Shown: in pieces, positions 45,901 to 57,829 of the stretch
Position numbering within the stretch: the stretch's first letter is position 1
Layout: every line of letters starts with the position of its first letter
Source: Aspidapion aeneum
Lineage: Eukaryota; Arthropoda; Insecta; Coleoptera; Brentidae
Reading direction: 5' to 3'
Assembly (NCBI GenBank): GCA_963576565.1
Contig: OY755038.1
Location: 135,239,348 to 135,303,347 of the forward strand
DNA: 64,000 nt
The notes under the pieces: generated by a model
Databases searched by the model: none
The model's input: the letters and a program-made list of their open reading frames with translations, nothing else
What the model was told of the DNA's origin: nothing
Translations under genes and position numbers: made by a program

Positions 45901-46823
45901 ATGAAAATACCAAAAAATTTGACCCTGGTACATTTAAATATTTCTTCGCTTTTAGCGCACTTTAACGAATTCAAAAATACTATCCTCCGGAACGATTTTG
46001 ATGTCATTGCGATAACGGAAAGTTCTCTCAAGCCTCATATTTTGAATAAAATGGTTCGTATAGATGGTTACAATCTAATAAGACAAAATAGACTAGATAG
46101 AGATCGGGGAGGAGTGGCTATTTACCTTAGGACTGGAATTAAATACGTAAAATTAGAAGCCGCCAGTGAAATAGAACAACTATGGTTAAAAATTAAATTC
46201 CATCATTTTGAAAGTATAATTGGAGTAGTATACAAACCACCTAATTTTTCATATAAAACTCACCTGAGGGTGAGGATATATTCTGTATGGGGGATTTTAA
46301 TATTGATTGACTTACACTTGAAGATAGCAACACCAAAATGGCTTACAATGTTTTTGAATCTCTGGGACTCACCCAGCTAATAAAGGAACCAACCCGTATC
46401 ACTCAGACATCCAAACGGCTAATTGACTATATATTGACATTAAACGAAGCATCTAATAAATTTTCAGGGGTCTTGAATGTCAATATTAGTGATCAGGAAC
46501 TAATAAAATGTACACTAAACTTTAATTTCAATAAAAAACAACAAATATTTAAGACTGCGCGAGATTTTAAGAATTTGCGAAGAGATCAATTTGATGCAGA
46601 CCTTAGATCTATACCATGGAGAAATATATTTCACATCGAAGATATTGACGGTAAAATTAGTTTTTTAAATAAAAATATAATATCACTCTTGGATCTGCAT
46701 GCTCCGTATAAAACTTATAAAATCAATAAACCTTATGCTTCATGTTTAACACCAACTCTAAAAATTATGATAAAGGACCGCGATAAGCACAGAAAAACAA
46801 AAAACGAAAAATTATTAGAATAA
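45901..46823 (+). pseudogene. LINE ORF2 endonuclease domain, frame-broken
   Basis: APE-type endonuclease that nicks the target for target-primed reverse transcription. LVHLNISSLL and AITESSLKP carry the N-terminal Asn and catalytic Glu, and RGGVAIYLR follows. The CMGDFNID block is reached only by a frame change near 46265 and is followed by a stop. The C-terminal part continues at 46338 (LGLTQLIKEPTRIT, LIDYILT). The final His motif reads SDQELIKC, where most relatives have DH, so the active site looks damaged. Confidence 0.8.
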
Positions 46824-47289
46824 CTACAAACAAATGCGAAATATTATTACATCAGCTGTAAATAAAGAGAAAAAGGCTTATCACAAAACACAAGAGATCA
46901 AGGGCGTTAAAAAATGTGGTCATCTTTAAAACATTTTCATTTTTCAACTAAGCAAAAAACATCCATCATTCCAGAAGAAATCTGTGGAAATAATAAACAA
47001 ACATTTTATTGATAGTATACCAAAACTGCCTGCTGATGACGAGCTTTTACACTTCTATGATTCAAATAAATTAATTGACACCAGTTTCTCTTTTTACTCA
47101 GTATCGTAGATACAAATCATTCAAATAGTAACTAAAATCAAAACAAATGCTGTGGGGATAGATGGTATTAATAAATCAACCCTTGAATTGTGTCTTCCTG
47201 TTTTACTACCATATATCACTCACTGTATAAATTTCTGTTTAAACAAAATCCACATTTCCGTCAGAGTGGAAGAAAGCAAGGATCATTCC

Positions 47290-48183
47290 AATACCGAAAG
47301 TACCTAATCCTGAAAATTTGAATCAATTAAGACCAGTTAGCATTCTTCCTACCCTGTCAAAAATCCTTGAGAAAGCTATGCAAAATCAAATTCAAACATA
47401 TGTAAGAAAACACTCACTTATACCAATGCATCAATCTGGCTTTAGGAAAAATCACAGCTGTTCCACAGCGCTAACGAAAATTGTGGACTACATCGTTACA
47501 GCTACAAATTCAAATAAATTAACAGTTCTCTTCTTGTTGGATTACAGCAGGGCATTTGATACAATAAATCACGGGCTTTTTCTGGCAATTCTAAAACATC
47601 TGGGCTTCTCGAAATATGCAAATCAGCTGGTCGCTACTTTAACTACTTTAACCTAAAAATGATATACCAACAAAGACATATTTTATCCAAGAAGCTAAAA
47701 ACATTGCTCTGCGAGAGCTACGTGCTGTCACAACTCAACTATTGTGACACAGTATATGGCCCATGTCTAAGACAGATTGATGCTAACAGATTACAGAGGA
47801 TACAAAACGCATGCTTAAGATTAATCCATGGCATCAGAAGACGGAAGAGAATCAGTCACACGTTAAGGATAAGTAAATGGCTTAATATGTTTCATAGGCG
47901 TCGTCTTCACTTACTAATTCTTATATTTGAAATAATAAAACAAAAAACGCCACCATACCTACATAATAAAATTCGCTATCGAACCGATGTGAATAACTTA
48001 AATTTGAGATTTAGAGGTAGACTAACTTTTCCTAAACATAATAGTGCATTCTTTGAGCGGTCTTTTTCATATCAGATTGTGAAGGAATGGAATAGGTTAC
48101 CCGAAAACGTTGTCGCAATAAACTCAAAGAAGTCTTTCCGAAGTGCCGTTATTAAAGTTCTATCTTTAGAACAAAATTCATGA
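47290..48183 (+). pseudogene. LINE ORF2 reverse transcriptase with core deletion
   Basis: The 5' half reads NQLRPVSILPTLSKILEK, then SGFRKNHSC, then LDYSRAFDTINH (RT motif A) and stops near 47655. The next frame, from 47659, resumes in the C-terminal region (LLCESYVLSQLNYCDTVYGP ... FFERSFSYQIVKEWNRLP). The GxPQGS and YADD blocks that normally lie between are absent, so roughly 200 codons are missing and the enzyme is dead. Confidence 0.85.
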
Positions 48184-48480
48184 GTCTCGCTTTGCCTCGC
48201 AACACATTTATTTATTTTTATTTGGAAATTTAAAGTCACTAAATTTGTGGATAGATTAATGTATTTTATATTTAAAATTAATTAAAATTGTTGCTATTTT
48301 ATAATTTAAAATTTAAGATTGTTGCTTCTCTTACTTAAGTTAGGTTAGTTTTAGGGGTTAGATGGAAGAACAGGACATCTGGTCGTTGCTGGGCAGATGA
48401 ACTGAACCTTGCCCAATTGGTCAGTTATTTTATATATTATTTATGATCAATAAAAGACCTTTATTATTATTATTGTTATT

Positions 48481-51400
48481 AAAGATCAGAGCACTCCCTG
48501 ATAGGTTTCGTCAAAGTGGAAAATGCCGTCAATAGATGCTAGTAAAATCTCAAAAATATTTGATAGAAAAGCCATGCAAGTCGCATTTTAAAATTCTTGT
48601 AGAAAAGGCGTGAATCTAATGTGGTTTTGACGTTGATAAACATCACTTGAAAATAACGTAAAAACATTGCTGTTTTAATTTAATAATGGTGTTACTACAA
48701 CGCAGTTTTAGCAACGTTATTTCTTATAAAGTTAATGAATGACCTATTAACCTTGTTTTCATATATGAAATAACAGCTTTTAAAATAAACGTTTTTTTTT
48801 CTTACGCATTTTTTACGTCTTAAATACGTGATTGTGCTATGTGGGAGGTCACGTAACAGAAAAAAAAATCAAATAATTTCGGTTGCTGTCATAGCAAATT
48901 GTCAAAATCAAGGCATCTGATTGGTTTAAAACAACAAGTAAAAAATTTTCGTACCAAATTTTTCTCAACTTTGAATTATTCTCTGTAATTTTTTTAAAAA
49001 AATGCGTAGGTACCTCGATAAAATTTATAAGTAAAAATAAACTGATCTATAATTTTAATTTTATAAAGTTTTTACACACACTAACGATTGTAGAGATACT
49101 CGCCACAAGAAAACGCCGCTAACCTCTTTTATCTTTTCGCCCTAAGAATTATTTTTATATTTCAAGGTCGTTTATGGGCATTTTGTGACAGGTATACAAA
49201 CATTTTATATGACAAGATAAATAAGAAATTTAAGGAAAATACAAGTCTTGTATTATCTTCTGGTAAAAGTTATGGTTTATGAGAAAAATACTGGAAAGGG
49301 TTGTGAGGTAACGTTTGGGGGTTTGAACATGAAAGGGCCGCTCCCCTGGAGGTTCTGTTCGGGTCATTGGTTCTGTATTTGGTTTTCTTCTGTAAGGTTA
49401 CAACCAAATTTCAAAACTTATTATTATTTCTTCTATTCGTGGTTTTTACGTCTAATTTGCTTCTACTATAAGTTAAATACTTCAGAAAATTTACCTTTTT
49501 CTTTCTGATATCACCTTTGTTTCGAGTTCCATGCATGAAGGTAAACAATTGCAGGTAAGGCCAGACTTACTGTATTCATTGGCACGTATTCTGCTGAGTA
49601 TATCTAAACAAAAACAAATTTATACATACATATATTTCTACGTTGCAATTGATAAGGTTTTGATGGACCAGCAAAATGATCTCTAAATTATATTAACTAT
49701 TATTATATAGCATTCATTGGCAATATAAATACATTGAATTTTTCTACAAAATTAGATTTTAACCAATAAACACATTTTGTCCCAAAAGAATCGCGCGTGG
49801 GCTAAGTCATAAGATTAGCTTAACTAGTATAATAAAGTAAGTTTATTGCCCTATACATATCTATATAAATTAAATAAATGTTTTAACAAAAAATATTATA
49901 TAAGATTGCACACACTAAAACTTGATTTGATAAAAACAACTAAGGAAAAGAAAAGAATAATTACCAAATAATACAAAAAGCTAATAATAAAGTTGTACCA
50001 ATGATACGTATAAAATATGCCATTCTTCCAAAAAAAAACACTATATATCTGATAAACGAATTTAAACACGTTTAAGTACAAATAAAATAAGATATGCTAA
50101 TTAATTTTTTTCGTCAAGAATTTGATAGATTTCTGTTCTTGTAACACTGAAAATTTTTATTTTTTCAAACATTGTAGTGATTCTATAGTCCGAAGTTAAT
50201 GAGAAATTTTCTGAAATACGTTTCCACTCAAATAAGGGAAGCATCTTTGTCCCACAGTTTTTTTCATAAGTAGTTTTAATACTACATTTTGTCTATGTCT
50301 TGTATTGTATTGATGATTGATGTTTCTGAGGGTAGTTTTCTTCTTATATAGTCTAAGTGCCATAATTTGAAAAAATAGAAGTTTTGTATGAAGAATTGAT
50401 TGAAGTTCTGTGATTCTTAGATTTGTTTTAAAGACGCAATTAATCCGTACGTAAAATGTGTTTGCGCTAGGGCAATAATAAAATTGAAAAAAAAAATTGA
50501 CCTTATTTTCTCGTTACAAATTCTACGTGGTAGTCTCATTTTAGATGACTGTCCACATAAATTTTCAAATATCTATATTTTGTGCATTTTTTTATTACAA
50601 TATTGTTTGAATAAAAGGAGAAAACAAGCCAATTGTAGTCTGGTAAACGGTTTCAGTAGCTAGTAAAAGGTATGAACAGAGTTTTTTGAAAATTTACACT
50701 TAAAAGATTGTTGTTAAACCAGTTTAGTAGCTTAATGATAATATTTATTCCTATATTGGTCTTGCGTATTAGTTAGAAAAGAACGACCACAGTCACAGTA
50801 AGCTGCATCGAAATCTAAGAACAAAACATGTTATATAACATTTTATACTCAAATAATTATAAACTCTGAATAGAAACACCTATAAATGAAAACGAATTAA
50901 GCTAACATGAAGCTAAAATTGAATTATGCAGATAATATAGTTTTTGCAGTCATAATGTTTATGCTTCTGCTTCAGTTAGACGCTTTTTTTTCAACTTTAA
51001 ACAAATACTGGCCATACTGATAGCGCTGATACCTAGATTGTAGATTAAGTTTAAGTTGTGGATTTCCCCTTTCCAATGCGCAAAATCGCACTGAGATCTT
51101 TAATTAATCTAGGTGGACATGGTTAAGATTAGATTTCAAGCATCTCCTCTGGTTGTCAATATACTTGCACGGCATTGTTACGTAGTTTTAAAGATAAGTG
51201 CCAGAAGGGCCTTATTAAAAATAAGAGACACCCAGAACACTGTAACACATTAAAGGTATGCGCAACTAGCTAGCAGCCGAAAAAGATCGCAGGCTAAAAT
51301 ATACTGGTGTTCAAAAGGGCGCCATTTACAAAAAGACAATATTGTTTTATCTTAAATAAAACCTATCTTTGGGCGCATACGTATGCATAAAAAACTAACT

Positions 51401-52469
51401 TAATTTTAAATAAGTTTACCAACTTAACTTAATTAAGGACTTAATTAGCGCATGACTTTAATTAAGATCACGAACCAACGCTTGTCAACCATAGTTTATT
51501 CACTAGCCGAAACAACCAAATACTTTAAGCAAAAATCATTTTATTATCAACAGCAAAACGTCTAAAGTTAGTGTTAATAACTCACACTATGATAGATAGC
51601 TGGATGGACAACTTTCAGTTGTAAAATAATAAAATCCACTACGTGGTACTTAGCCTCATTTCAAGGGCTCTAATTATGCAGGAAAATTACAGGAACTGTA
51701 CTTTTCTCGAAGAGATTCACAGCTAGCAAAGAGCCTCAAAAGTAGCTTATTGACTCCTCAACATATTAGCAATGGGCTCACAAGGTACTTGGTGAAAACT
51801 CAAAGTAACTCCGATATATTTTATTTTAAGTTAGTTTAAGAGTTATTTAATAATTTAGTTTTCAAGATATTTTTCTCTTAGAATGTTAGATTTTTGGCTA
51901 TACCAAATTAAAGCAGAATTCCAACTTTTATTTTCTTTGTAATAAAGAAGTTAAGTATCAACTTATTTTTTATCATGAAATCAATTAGCTGGTAATTAAA
52001 AAGATTGGCAATTGGCCCTCAATTAAAACAATTAGTAATTATTTAAGTAAGTTATTGTAATATCCTCTCGAGTCAAATCCGAATTTACTATATGTTAGAT
52101 TTTAAAATTAACAGTGGCAGTTTTACCTATTTTCTAGTCTATAGAAAAAGTAAATATATGAAAAACTCACCCCGAAAATCAATCCTCTCAAAATTTTACG
52201 AGACGTTTTTCCACTCTTAGTATAACTCGAACTCAAATCACTATACCCTCTAGGGTTTTCTAAACTTGCACAATGCAACGCAATGCAACTCAAGCCTGTG
52301 TTCACATCGCAACATCGAATAATTTCGGTTCTCGTATATGTTAAATACTGACCGGGCGGGCGCAAAAAAACCTTATCGCCTTTATTTTTTGTGGTCCATC
52401 TAATTTCTTGCTTTAGACTAAATTCTTTTAAAAATATACAGAGTGTTAAATTAATATAGGGCAGACACA
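48481..52469. other. 4-kb AT-rich non-coding stretch
   Basis: Only short, low-complexity open frames are present on either strand. No repeat pair, LTR, RNA gene or coding similarity could be supported. It is the largest stretch of the window without a recognisable element and may hold regulatory or intronic DNA. Confidence 0.45.
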
Positions 52470-53723
52470 CCTTTCTTTTGGGAAGAAAAACTTTAAAAAG
52501 CATTTGTGGAGCTAAAACGAAGGCTGATCACATCACCAGTTTTAGCGCATTATCAGCCCGAAAAAGAATGCGTTTTACACGTCGATGCAAGCAGACAAGG
52601 TCTAGGCGCCATACTTTAGCAAGAGGGGGAAGACACCCGTCTTCATCCTGTTGCCTATGCCAGTCGAAGTTTAACAAAGGCAGAAAAGAATATGTCAATC
52701 TCAGAATTAGAGCTAGCAGGAATAAATATACTGTTTAGGCTATTTTAGAACATTAGAATATTGCAAGCATGTGCGAATCGTAACCGATCATCACGCACTA
52801 TGCTGGCTAAAATCAGTTAAAGATCCCGTAGGAAGACTAGCCAGATGGGCAATAAAATTGTCAGAATGTGACTACACAATAGAACACAAAATTGGAGCGA
52901 AACACAGAGATGCCGATTGCATGAATAGAAATCTCGTGCTAAAACCGAGCGAAAATGAAAAAGGAACAATTAGAAGAGATACCCACGTTTATTATTAAAC
53001 CCGAAGATATGGGAAAATTACAGAGAGAAGACGAAAAAATTGGCAGTATTGGACGAAGAAAAAAAATACAAAATTTCAGGCTTATAGATACAGTTTTACA
53101 CAAGATAAATCCCAGGCCAGAAGGGCGAGAAATTTTGCTAGTCATACCAACAAATTTAATTGGAGAGATTTTGTTTGTACATCAAACGAGCCGTGGCGGT
53201 GGCGCTCACCTGGGAGTCGCCAAAACGACAGAAAAAATTAAAAATTGATATTTTTGGGACCATAAACAAAAACATATCGAAGATTTTTTTAAAAGATGCC
53301 CCGACTGTCAAGCCAGAAAAGGACAACAAAATAGAATTCCAATCGGCCTATTACAACCAATGCCGATAGGCGTTCCTTTTGTGAGCGTGTCCATAAACCT
53401 TCTCGGGTCATTCCCGTTATCAAAGTTAAAAAATAAAATGCTTGTAGTCGCGACAGATAAGGCGACAAGATGGGCCAAAACAGCGCCATTGCCGGACGAG
53501 AAAGCAAATTCTGTCGCAAAATTTATGGTCGAAAGAATAATCACAAGACACGGGTCGCCCAAATATCTATTGAGAGATAGGGGTCAAGTTTTTAGATCTG
53601 AACTAATAAGAGAGATGTTAAAAATGACGTGTGTCACAAGCCAATTTACTACGTCATACCACCCACAGTGCAACGGCCTAGTAGAAAGAATTAATGAAAC
53701 TATCGCAGATATGTTATCCATGT

Positions 53724-54107
53724 TGTTTAGTTTTGAAAGCTTTTCTCTTTGGGGTATAAATTAAGCTTTAATTTTGTTAATAGTTTTAACTTTATTTTGG
53801 GGAAAAAATAAGAATTCTTTGAGTTTTATTTAATTTTATTATTTTTCCTTAAAATATCGCGTTTATAGCTTGGACCAAGCTTTTATTAGCAGTGCGCGGT
53901 AGTGTTTAAATCGCGCACACAAATTCGCCGGTTTACCAACCGTGGCCGTTGGGAATTGAATTGCAGTAGATTCCCAAAACGAGCGGTCCCTTCTCTTACT
54001 TCTCTTTTCGTATTATTAATCTCTTATGCCTACTTATAAAACCCCTATGGGATTTTTACTTTTCACCTTTATCGAAGAATTTTTATATTACACCCCTTCC
54101 CATAACA
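53724..54107. mobile_element. 384-bp solo LTR with 5-bp target duplication
   Basis: It begins TGTTTAG, ends CATAACA, and is flanked by CATGT on both sides (53719-53723 and 54108-54112). A TATAAAA box lies near 54035. It sits inside the integrase coding sequence: removing it joins the codons before and after in one frame, apart from a stop at the join. No internal retroelement sequence remains, as expected after LTR-LTR recombination. Confidence 0.88.
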
Positions 54108-54547
54108 CATGTAAACAAATACGTCACATACAGACTGGGATACATTTTAGGGTCACTGCATCCTGAAATTTTTCTCGACTAAACTTATTTAGTTTGTTAT
54201 GAAATAAATATTATTTTTTCCACATTGTTTGTTAGCATCTGACTGACGTTTGTTTAATGTAATACCATGACAACTATCACTGCCCACTGTTTTATTATAT
54301 ACGGGGGGGTTGACATGCTAAAACTACAGTACGGTAAGTGGTTTAATACCTATTTATTTAGTTTATGATTATTATTATTTTTATAATATATAAAAACAAA
54401 CCTTGGCATTAAAGTCCCTTTTAGTCACTTAGAAAATTATAGCCCTCTTTCCGGTTGGGCATGAAAATTCCCGCCGTGGGATTAAAAGTAAACACTGTAT
54501 GCCCCAGGTTTATAATATACCTACTAATATTTTTATTAGTGTTCAAA

Positions 54548-54660
54548 AAAAAGCGGGCAGCGAAGAAAAGGTCGAAAGTACAAAAAGTCGAAAATACAAA
54601 AGTTTGAAAGTACAAAAGGTCGAAAATACAAAAGATTGAAGAACAAAAGGTCCAAACAAA
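54548..54660. repeat. ~15-16-bp tandem repeat inside the hAT element
   Basis: About six degenerate units of the type gtcgaaaatacaaaag. The minus-strand open frame across it (rich in LYFRPF-like repeats) is a by-product. Confidence 0.7.
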
Positions 54661-54839
54661 GATCGAAAGTAGCTACACTGTAATGATTACAAAACAAAGT
54701 AGAAGTAAAAGACATACAGGTACACAAACACACACTTAGAAAAGTTTTTAAAAAATCAACATCCAATAAAAACTCAAGGTCTAAGAATTTTTATTTACCA
54801 TCTCTAGGTATTTTTTTGGGTAGCAACACGACGGGTCGC

Positions 54840-55860
54840 AGAACTTTGTTCGAAAACAATTTATTTGAACGGAAATTTTTATGAAAACAATTTCTTCTAA
54901 TGGAAATTTGTTCGAAAACCATTCGAATGGAAAATTGTTCGAAAAAATTTTCTTCTTTCGGAAATTTGTTCGAAAACATTTTTCTCAAACGGAAATTTGT
55001 TCGAAAACATTTATCTCAAACGGAAATTTGTTCGAGAACATTTTTTTCAAACGGAAATTTGTTCGAACACCATTTCTTTGAACGGAAATTTGTTTTCGAA
55101 CGGAAATTTGTCTGTCCGTAAGCAATAGTTGATCAAAAACATTTTCTTCGAATAGAAAACATTTTCTTCGAAAGCAAGTTTTTCGAAAAAAGACGCTCTA
55201 GACCTGGATTTTCAAACCTAACACAATTCATATAGTTTGACTAAGGCAAGGTCTTTCTAACATATTTTTTCAAAAAAACCCTGACTTCTTTCCCGGGATC
55301 GTAAACTGTCTAAAAATTTGTCTACTTTCCTCCTTTTGGAAGGTCGAAATTGGTATTTTCCTAAACTTTGTCAATTGATCGCAAACGTATCCCAACCGGT
55401 CCAGATACCTTCTGATGTGCTCAATTGAGAAAGGTTAGAGTAACACCGATTTCAACCTTCCAAAATGAAGACCGGAAAGCTAATTTAGGGAAATCATTTT
55501 TCGAAAATAGGTTTTGGTTGGTTCGGTTTGGTTTCACACCTTCTAGGATCCCGGGAAAGAAGACAGGGAAGTTTTTGTTTCCAAAAATTGTTAGAAAAGA
55601 CCCCATTAGTCGAACTATATGAGTTGTGTTAAGTTTGGCAAGCCAGGTCTAAAATTTTTTTTTTCCGAAAAATTTGTTTTCAAAGAAATGTTTCCGAACA
55701 AATTGCCATTTTAAAATAATTTTCATTCAAAGAGAATGATTTCGAAAAATTTCTGTTTGAAGAATAATCTTTTGTTCGAAGAAAATGTTTTTGAACAATT
55801 TTCGGTTTGAAGAAAATGATTTTCGAAGTTTGTGCTTTCGAACAATAATATTAGATATTT
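54840..55860. repeat. ~1-kb imperfect palindrome with 31-bp minisatellite arms
   Basis: The left arm has units CGGAAATTTGTTCGAAAACA plus about 11 bases (exact 31-bp period at 54959-55080). The right arm (55640-55850) carries their degenerate inverse. Inner arm segments also pair: tctttcccgggatc with gatcccgggaaaga, and acacaattcatatagtt with aactatatgagttgtgt. The centre is near 55400. Open frames over it are repeat artefacts. Confidence 0.75.
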
Positions 55861-56990
55861 ATATGAAAAGTACTATACAATTATAAGTAATTAAAACCTA
55901 AAGTTACTAAAACTCGAACTGTTTTTGGGATTTTTCTTGTCTTTTGATAAAATGGAAAAATCGGGATAAAAAGTGACTAAAAAAGAACCACAAAACCTAA
56001 AAACACCAAAAAAATAGAAAAAAAAATAGAAAAATAAACTAAACAATGCAAAAAATAGAATATAAACCTTGTTATTAAAGTTTCATTTTGCCCTTTGATA
56101 TATTATATAGTATTAATAAACATTTAACATACAAATGTATTTCTGTCCTGTTTGTTTATTTATTACGTATTATTTTTATACAAAAAACACAAATAATATT
56201 TAAAAGAAAATGATTTTTAACAATAAATATACCTACAATAAATATTCATATCCCAAAAACTCAAGGAACATATTTTTTATTTCTTAAGCTGTATAAGTTC
56301 TTTTTAAGTTTTATTAAAACATTTTTTTTTCTCAAACTGTATAAAAATTAGTATTTTTCACGAACGTCTATGGAATTTTGAGTACGGTTTTGACACTCGT
56401 ATCGCTACCCCTGGGAGACGCCAGGCTTCCAGGATGCAGTGACCCTAATACATTTTTACCTTTAGTGACATCTACCTATAATTGTATAAAACAAGCAATG
56501 ACCCAGTACTCGCCATTTATGCTTGTCTATTGTAAGGAACCAGTATTACCTATAGAAGCAAATATCATGATGAGTCCAAACCGGGCACTCGCTGTGCGAA
56601 ATGCCGCAGCGGAAAATATCAAAAATCAGCAGCAAAAAGACAAAATTCACTATGATAGCAAACACCGACATGCAGAAGATGAAGCAAAGCGAAAAATTAT
56701 TGCTCAGATGGTTCGGCCCATATTACGTTAATCGCAGAAAGTCAGATGTGGATTACGAAATTAGAAAAGGACCATCAAACAAATGCAAAAAAGAAGTGGT
56801 TCATGTCAGCAGGATGCTACCTTACTATGATCCATGGACACCGGAAGTAGTCCCAGTGACTGAAAATGAAGCTGTCCAAAAAAAATTTTTTATGGCAAGG
56901 CCCTTAGGGCAAAGCCTTTATAACAAGACCTTGTGTCACAAATATTTTTCTGTATATAAAGACCCTATTTACAGTAAAGTGAAATGAAAT

Positions 56991-57829
56991 AAAAGACGCT
57001 ATTTTAGTGAAGTGAAAAAGAGATTTTTAGGTCAATGCAAAATTTAAATTTTAAATCCTACCTATAATTAAAAATAAATTTTTAATTTTTATTTTCAGTG
57101 CAATCATAAACAAGACAATTAAAAATCGATTAGCAGGTGTACGGTATCATGTTATTAAACCACTGCACCAGATAATATAACAAAGTGTCAAGCAACGACC
57201 GTTTTAAAAATTTTATCCACATAAATATAAACTGTTTCTAGGAAATAAAATAACAATACGCAAAATAGTAAACGAACGACTAATTAGTGTTCAACAATCT
57301 AAGTTTAGAAAACAATTACGTATTAATAAAAAATTAAAGTAAATGTTGGGATAATACTCCTGCAAAGTTTAAAAATAAGTTAAAAATTATTGAAATATTT
57401 AACTTATAATTATCAACTAATTAGATAAATTTTTGTAAAAACAATAATTTTTTATTAGATTTGTTGAAACAATTCGGAGCTTGCTTAATATTATCTAAGC
57501 CAGTTGTTTTAAAAACACTTAAGAAGTTTCATATTTTTCGTTAAACATTTATATTACTGATCAAAACTTTACAAATAATTAAAGTTTTTTTTTTAGTAAA
57601 TTAAGATGTTCTGGAAATAAATCACTTTATTTTGATAACTTTTAATATTTTGCTAACAAGGAGTAGCCAAACGCTATGAATGCTATTATTATTTTATAAA
57701 AATACATTTTAATTTTAAAAAGAGACATTTAATTTTAAACACATCTCAAGGCATGTAAATAACATATATTTGCAAAGCATTTTTTTAGATAGAACTTCAT
57801 ATTGTGCATCATAGTAATTAAGGTCACAG
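56991..57829. other. AT-rich stretch between pol and env relics
   Basis: No coding similarity was seen. It may be decayed element sequence or a further insertion whose ends I could not find. Confidence 0.4.

Larger units (their letters stand above)
44590..48480 (+). mobile_element. Jockey/CR1-like non-LTR retrotransposon (LINE), defective
   Basis: ORF1 is followed by a broken ORF2 (endonuclease, reverse transcriptase, C-terminal domain) and a 3' end with AATAAAAG and a TTATTATTATTATTGTTATT tail at 48461-48480. A simple-repeat tail of this kind is typical of CR1/Jockey-group LINEs. The 5' end is uncertain. Confidence 0.85.
54148..56447. mobile_element. 2.3-kb hAT-type non-autonomous transposon
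   Basis: Perfect 18-bp terminal inverted repeats, TAGGGTCACTGCATCCTG at 54148-54165 and its inverse at 56430-56447. They are flanked by the exact 8-bp duplication ATACATTT (54140-54147 and 56448-56455). 8-bp duplications and TAGGG ends fit hAT elements. The target lies in the integrase DWDTFLPLV codons of the gypsy relic. No transposase frame is present; the interior is repeat-rich foldback DNA. Confidence 0.9.
52470..56990 (+). pseudogene. gypsy-class pol relic (RNase H-integrase), split by two insertions
   Basis: Pieces in order: RNase H (PVLAHYQPEKECVLHVDAS, then VAYASRSLTKAEKN, frame changes, then RIVTDHHALCWLKSVKDP) at 52480-52970; the integrase zinc finger (CPDCQ) at about 53300; and the integrase core at 53350-53723. 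In the core the first catalytic Asp position reads VSINLLG (Asn), the second is RDRGQVF and the Glu is LVERINE. A short piece (SHTDWDTF) lies at 54108-54147. The C-terminal part at 56448-56990 includes LPLVTSTYNCIKQ and the GPY module RWFGPYYVNRRKSDVDYEI, ending VSRMLPYYDPW. The style is Osvaldo-like. RT and everything 5' are absent. Confidence 0.85.

Noticed and set aside
49248..49508. 86-codon host gene candidate
   Set aside because: Low-complexity aromatic composition, no splice or promoter context, no family.
54881..55121. Open frames rich in RKFVRKH/EICSK repeats as a repeat protein
   Set aside because: Two overlapping frames and the minus strand are all open because of a 31-bp minisatellite inside a hAT element; no start context or family.
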